From: Sulfopaludibacter sp035606355
GTDB taxonomy: Bacteria > Acidobacteriota > Terriglobia > Bryobacterales > Bryobacteraceae
Length of the DNA: 64,000 bases
Direction of reading: 5' to 3'
NCBI GenBank assembly: GCA_035606355.1
Contig: DATNFO010000045.1
Span: forward strand, 62,001-126,000
This document shows, piece by piece, positions 61,401 to 64,000 of the stretch (the first letter of the stretch is position 1; each line of letters starts with the position of its first letter). A program made the translations under genes and the position numbers. The notes below the pieces were generated by a model, which did no database searches, was not told the DNA's origin, and saw nothing but the letters and a program-made list of their open reading frames with translations.

Positions 61401-64000
61401 AAGAACTGCCAGACCCGTTCCATCCGGAGTCGCCGTTCCCAGCACCGTCGCTCCATCCAGGAACTTCACCGTGTTATTCCCGAACAGCGGATTGATCGTA
61501 TTGGTGCTCGGCGTGACCGTCGCCCGCAGGTCGGTCGGAGTGCCGTAGGTATAGCTGTTCGTCGCAGTCGAGGTCACCGCGCTGATCGACGTGGTCGTCA
61601 GACCCACCGACACCGTGATGCCGGAGGAAGTGGCGTTGTTCCACTGCCCCGTGTTGCTCGAGTTGAAACTCGCCGTCACCGTGTGCGAACCGGCGCTGGC
61701 ATACGTTGCCGTGCAGGTCGCCGTCGTCACGTTCCCCGCGGGAGTGACGCTTCCGCACGCCGTAACCGTCGGCGGACCGCTCGGACCCTGGTCCGAAATC
61801 GTAATGCCGCCCGCGCTTGGCACCGGAGCCGGCGTGCTGGCCGGAGCCGTGACCGTCACCGTGTACGTCACCTGCTGGCCGATGCTCGGGCTGTTCGTGC
61901 TGGCCTGCACCGAAACCGTGGTAGCAGCCGCATTGACGGTCTCATTGCCGCCGTTGCCCGTGAGAGCCACACCCAGTGCGCTATTGAAAGTCGTGTCGCC
62001 CGGGTAGTCCGCCGTAATCGCGTGGGAGCCTGCGGCCAGCGTGCTGGTGCTCAGCGTCGCCACACCGGCCACCAGTCCGGTCACGCCGATGCTGTTGCCG
62101 TCGCTCTTGAAGTTCACGTTGCCGGTCGGAGTGCCGCTCGTGGTGCTCGTCGAGGTGAACGTGAAGGTCACCGTCTGGCCCAACGACGCGGGATTCACGC
62201 TCGAAACCAGCGAATTCGTCGTGTCGGCCTTATTCACCGTGAGCGACTGGCCCGCGGAAGTCTGCGCCGAGTAGTTCGTATCGCCCTGATATTTCACCGT
62301 CAGGGTGTACGGCGAATTCACCGGCGAAAGGTTGTTCGGAATGGAAAGGGTCGCCACGCCGGAAGCTAGCGTCACCGCGCCGCCCAATTGGCTCGCGCCG
62401 TTGTTCAGCGTCACCGTGCCGGTCGGAGTTGCCGCGCCGCCGCCGGCGCCGTTCACCGTCACGCTGAAGCTGTTGCTCGATCCGTAGCTGATGGCAGCCG
62501 CCGGGAAGCCCGAGATCGTGAACGTCGGCGTCGCCTGCTGCACCGTGATTCCGTTCGTGCCGCTGGTGCTGGTCGCGAAGTTCGTCGCGCCGGCATACTG
62601 CGCCGAAATGCTGTGCGGCCCCGGAGCCAGCGTCGCAATCGTCGCCGTCGCCACGCCCGATCCGTTCAACGTCCCCGACCCGATATTCTGGACGCCATCG
62701 AGGAAGTTCACCGTACCCGTCGGCGTGCCGCCGCCCGAGGTAACCGTCGCCTGCAGGTTCACGGTCGAACCGAAGGTCGGAGTTCCGCCGGCGGCCGGCA
62801 AATTCAAAGTCGTCGTCGTCGCCGCGCCGTTCACCGTCGTCGTGATCGTGTTTGAAGTACTCGTGGCGAAGTTCGTGTTCCCGCTATACGTCGCCGATAT
62901 GGGGTGCGGCCCCGTGGAGCCGCTGGCGTAGGTCTGCGGGCAGGTAGCCGTCACAACGTTCGTGCCGGTCACCGAAACCGAAACACCCGTGCACGTGCCG
63001 ATCGGTACCGCGTTGTCGTAGAAGGTAACCGTGCCGCCCGGGTTGATCGCGTTCGTCTGCGCCGCCGTGACGGTTGCCGTGTACGTCACGTTCGCGCCGA
63101 TCGCGACTGTCGCCGGAGCCGCCGGGTTGGACGTCACCACCGTATTCGTGCTGACCGTCGAAACCGTTGCCGTTCCCGACGTATGCGCCGTGGACACGTT
63201 GAAGTTGGTGTCTCCGCTATATACAGCGAAGACCGATGTCGGCCCAACCGGAAGCGCGGAATTCGACGCCGTGGATGCCTGGTAGCTCGTGCCCGCCAGA
63301 ACCACGGGGATATTCTGCTGCGCCACTCCGTTCACAAGGTAAATCACAGCCGGCGCCGTATAGAAGGTCACCGTGCCGCCGAAGGCCGCGCCCGACGTGG
63401 AGGGCGCTACCGCGCTGATGGTCGTGGTGAAGGTCGTACCCTGGCCGAAAGCCGGATTCGTCGGCGATGCGGAGGTAACGGTCTGCGTGGTGCCTTTATT
63501 GATCGTGTAGGGCAACACGCTCGGATTGGAGCTGCCCGGGAAATTCCCGCCCTTGGAGAATACCGGGTCGGCGCTGTTGTTGTACTTCCAACCGAATGTG
63601 TATGCGTTCGGCGCCAGGCCGGCCGGCACCTGAACGGTCGCGGCTCCGTTGCTCAGCGGCACCGTCGCCACCACGTTTCCGCCCAGGTCCGTCAGCGAAA
63701 CATTGCCCGTCGGCACCGCGCCATTCACGGCGGTCGCCGTGAGGGTGAAGGTCAGCGACTGGAACGCCACCGCGGGTGAAACCGGCGATGCCACGATCCC
63801 GAACGTCGGAGCAATCGGGTTGACCGTGAAGCCCGTTGTGCCCGTGCTGTTGTTCCACGTCGTCGGAGCGCTGCTCGTGAAGTCGGCTTTAATGCTGTGC
63901 GCCACCGCCGTCAAAGTCGAGATCGGACTACCCAGGGTTGCCGTTCCGGACCCGTTGACGGCCAGGTTGGACCCCAGCACCGTACCGGTCGTCGTATCCG
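55455..64000 (-). CDS. Giant secreted Ig-repeat protein, 5' end beyond the window
   Basis: More than 2,840 residues are visible, and the frame is still open at base 64000, so the N-terminus and any leader are outside the window. I count 25 bacterial Ig-like repeats (Big_3-type) of about 90-110 residues, each ending in a strand like ITATYNGDGNYSTS and a TVNKA-type linker. The last ~235 residues form the same TIGR03437-like C-domain as the neighbouring protein (YFVSPSQINFLMP, YLELYGTGIRYATG, YPGLDQVDVQ, final VTVTIQ). Ig arrays of this size act as stalks of surface adhesins. The C-domain may be a surface-sorting or carbohydrate-binding unit; this is inference. Repeats are diverged at DNA level, so true expansion rather than assembly duplication is likely. 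Confidence 0.88.
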   Translation of the reverse strand, partial: DTTTGTVLGSNLAVNGSGTATLGSPISTLTAVAHSIKADFTSSAPTTWNNSTGTTGFTVNPIAPTFGIVASPVSPAVAFQSLTFTLTATAVNGAVPTGNVSLTDLGGNVVATVPLSNGAATVQVPAGLAPNAYTFGWKYNNSADPVFSKGGNFPGSSNPSVLPYTINKGTTQTVTSASPTNPAFGQGTTFTTTISAVAPSTSGAAFGGTVTFYTAPAVIYLVNGVAQQNIPVVLAGTSYQASTASNSALPVGPTSVFAVYSGDTNFNVSTAHTSGTATVSTVSTNTVVTSNPAAPATVAIGANVTYTATVTAAQTNAINPGGTVTFYDNAVPIGTCTGVSVSVTGTNVVTATCPQTYASGSTGPHPISATYSGNTNFATSTSNTITTTVNGAATTTTLNLPAAGGTPTFGSTVNLQATVTSGGGTPTGTVNFLDGVQNIGSGTLNGSGVATATIATLAPGPHSISAQYAGATNFATSTSGTNGITVQQATPTFTISGFPAAAISYGSSNSFSVTVNGAGGGAATPTGTVTLNNGASQLGGAVTLASGVATLSIPNNLSPVNSPYTLTVKYQGDTNYSAQTSAGQSLTVNKADTTNSLVSSVNPASLGQTVTFTFTSTSTTSGTPTGNVNFKSDGNSIGVTGLVAGVATLSTSTLAAGSHAITADYPGDTTFNSALGVALTGNGGNETVNAAATTVSVQASTNSPSIGQQVTYTVTVTAPASTPAPVPSAGGITISDQGPSGPPTVTACGSVTPAGNVTTATCTATYASAGSHTVTASFNSSNTGQWNNATSSGITVSVGLTTTSISAVTSTATNSYTYGTPTDLRATVTPSTNTINPLFGNNTVKFLDGATVLGTATPDGTGLAVLPAVLLAGGSHSVTAQFTGDSSYSASPVSGTLTITVNKKDPAPTFTGTQVSEPIFGTVQYGSAIFGGASKVQFTQACPTCAFPTGSVVATIGNTTVGTYQIDGTGKATLTSTLLPASVFVTGNAQQVVFTYAGDSNYLNDPTGGQVIIVAVSSANENFTLSSSASPVNPGTNVTFTFTVAANPAIPGSSPGGSVTIKDGANSIGTVTVVNGTASLTTSTLTPGSHTISVAIGGYTGDINFSSNATPLSLTQVINPESTTTVIVPSTSTPTVGQMVTYTVTVSGTPVTPVGTAQVTDNGNSICAPVTITLTSGQGTCTIQYTGIGNFGLGNHQMVATFTPTDNTQFNASTSIAKSVTVGGTPTSTTGLTSSAGNSYTYGAITSLSATVSAQGLTFPLNSPIAGTVVFLDNGATLCGGGGQAACPVPNNANGLATLGNVALGGGTHTITAVFQGDSNYSSSNSSVPASQSVTMQKATPTLSVGGAPFTVTFGGGLTTGAITAAGVAQVGSSFAAPTGAVTAASGATAIGSAVIGAPASTTANYTFGIPTPVAVPTSIGVGAGLNLTFTIAADANYNSATFNTTITIGKAATNVTVSSATIASLPLGTNALYGQPIQLTALFSTVGGAGLTNGDTVAFTDAGGAITGCGSQTVTANAATCTLPTSIGGTPNFAVGGHSIGIQGLSTDPTYTLGTVTPLAFNVVKANSSVLLSNLTTPTNNSQPGQSVTFQATAAVTLPGGESPLNTAQTVTFFNAASPISPACTGVVVNAAGVAACSTAFATAGSYNITAQFSGDANVNGSTSALLVQNVGKPGPTVTVSSNANPSNYGAPVTFTATVVGVNGVTPTGNVQFQDGSTVLSVVNLAGAAGTATAQLTVSAPPLGNGVHSITATYNGDGNYSTSVNAPAFAQTVQGSTTNISGVTVSASPAVWGQPVTLSVTVTPAVLPSNGIPTGTVTFFDGATAIGGSPVAIPSGSETATLTGVLLSVGSHTAITAKYNGDANFGAVTSGSATLVVNKAATTSTISNINPAAVTYGQNGIVITAAVTVNTPGAGAPSGTVTFYDGGSTGPVLGTGSVVAGTASLTIAATSPLANPVIGAHNIVAVYGGDTNFQASTSAASQLTVGKAGSTTTIISSTGVSPSQSVVGQTVTFTATVVGTGVGVAPTGTMTFSSNGTPIGSAPISVNGGVASAVLAVPSNGVTPLPVGTNIISATYSGDGNYNVSNSPITAPNALQQVVSKAPTSIVLTSSTNSSVVGQQVTLTAILTVNPPGSGTPTGTVNFYNTVASTPVLLGTAQLVPAAGQNAANQFTASLLPQALPQGNLQLTAVYSGDNNYVTSTSTTVTQAVSKPAVTITLTNNINPSLYGQQVTFTATVTPLPPGTGTPTGQVTFFDGANNLAVVTLVGGQATYTGMLPVGNHSIAVSYPGDTNFQPFVSPTIAEIVNKIPSSISLITSAPSAVASQVLTFTAQISPVPPAGVAYPSGQVAFFDGSNQIGVGQLSSGVATFSTATLGTGLRYISAVYGGDGNWTGTTSAFVPQTVNLAQTTTQVVSSANPSVWGQPVTFTVTTGVAYPGTVPAQGLVQLYDNTAALGEAVNIANGTTQITIPSLAPGTHNIVAQYIGNVSFATSNSAAVTQTVNKAPTVTTLAALPGSSTSNQQVTLTAVVSVPTPGAGAPTGTVQFVDSTSNNVLGTAPLTMIGGVYTATLTTSQLSQAGAPRLLTATYSGDNYFATSTSPAQPQSVFGTEIAVTNAAGYSSTNFSPDGAVAIFVDNLVNTTLTAQTLPLPTSLAGLTVTVTDSAGVQLQAPLYFVSPSQINFLMPTSTAVGLATITVTNSGGATASGIVLVTKTAPGIFTANQNGQGIAQAVLLDVAPSGNQTRSNTAAYNAVSSSWIANAISMNTTDSYYLELYGTGIRYATGQQVTATINGQSVPVLYAGAQPQYPGLDQVDVQIPASLKGAGTVNIVLTVNGQAANTVTVTIQ

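Noticed and set aside
59382..62369. Plus-strand open frame of 995 aa within the giant Ig gene
   Set aside because: Composition is dominated by Arg, His and Ala and mirrors the repeat structure of the opposite strand. No domain is recognisable; the minus frame has clear Ig repeats.
55455..64000. Periodic DNA repeats as a CRISPR array or satellite
   Set aside because: The periodicity is about 300 bp, diverged, and in frame with Ig-like protein repeats; there are no short identical repeats with spacers.

Overview
The window is GC-rich chromosomal DNA that reads as an Acidobacteriota genome of the Bryobacterales/'Solibacter' type. Evidence for this: an Oar-like TonB-dependent receptor with a carboxypeptidase-regulatory N-domain, an 'acidobacterial duplicated orphan permease' (ADOP), two secreted Ig-repeat proteins ending in the Solibacter-type C-terminal domain (TIGR03437-like), a BlaI/BlaR1-type pair, and many secreted plant-polysaccharide hydrolases. 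The assignment rests on recognising protein families by eye; no search was run.

Layout. 0-8 kb: TonB-dependent receptor (minus), divergent patatin-like phospholipase, then a secreted glycosidase-like protein translationally overlapped by an ACS-family sugar-acid transporter. 8-12 kb: a four-gene minus-strand run (Ppx/GppA-HD phosphatase, nucleotidyltransferase-like protein, sugar isomerase/epimerase, glycosyltransferase-like protein). 12-14.5 kb: CsgG-like secreted protein, a secreted protein of unknown function, SixA-like phosphatase, then a large inverted repeat. 14.7-17.3 kb: a tightly packed operon of PfkB kinase, rhomboid protease, glutaredoxin-like protein and BshB1-like deacetylase. 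17.3-19.6 kb: BlaI repressor and a BlaR1-TPR-TonB fusion. 19.7-26 kb: an RraA-like protein overlapping a three-part RND efflux system.

26-47 kb looks like a pectin / rhamnogalacturonan-I utilisation region. It holds a GH106 alpha-L-rhamnosidase, L-rhamnose isomerase (rhaI), rhamnose mutarotase (rhaM), a regulator fusing an IclR-type HTH to a sugar-binding domain, a RhaT symporter, an ADOP permease, three CE12-type esterase domains on two genes, GH43, GH2 (frameshifted) and GH28. It ends with an enolase-superfamily enzyme, a sugar isomerase/epimerase and a DapA-like aldolase. Outer enzymes would deacetylate and trim the polymer; RhaT imports rhamnose; RhaM and RhaI start its catabolism. Rhamnulose kinase and aldolase are not in the window.

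47-64 kb: a secreted four-repeat protein, MurJ, a tartrate/D-malate dehydrogenase-type enzyme, a kelch-Ig protein of 1412 residues, and a giant Ig-repeat protein of more than 2,840 residues that runs off the right edge.

The most unusual DNA-level signal is a family of short intergenic REP/BIME-like elements. Paired stem-loops are bounded by inverted GTAG...CTAC heads, and in several places the TAG of the head is the stop codon of the flanking gene. No rRNA, tRNA, CRISPR array or complete insertion sequence was recognised.
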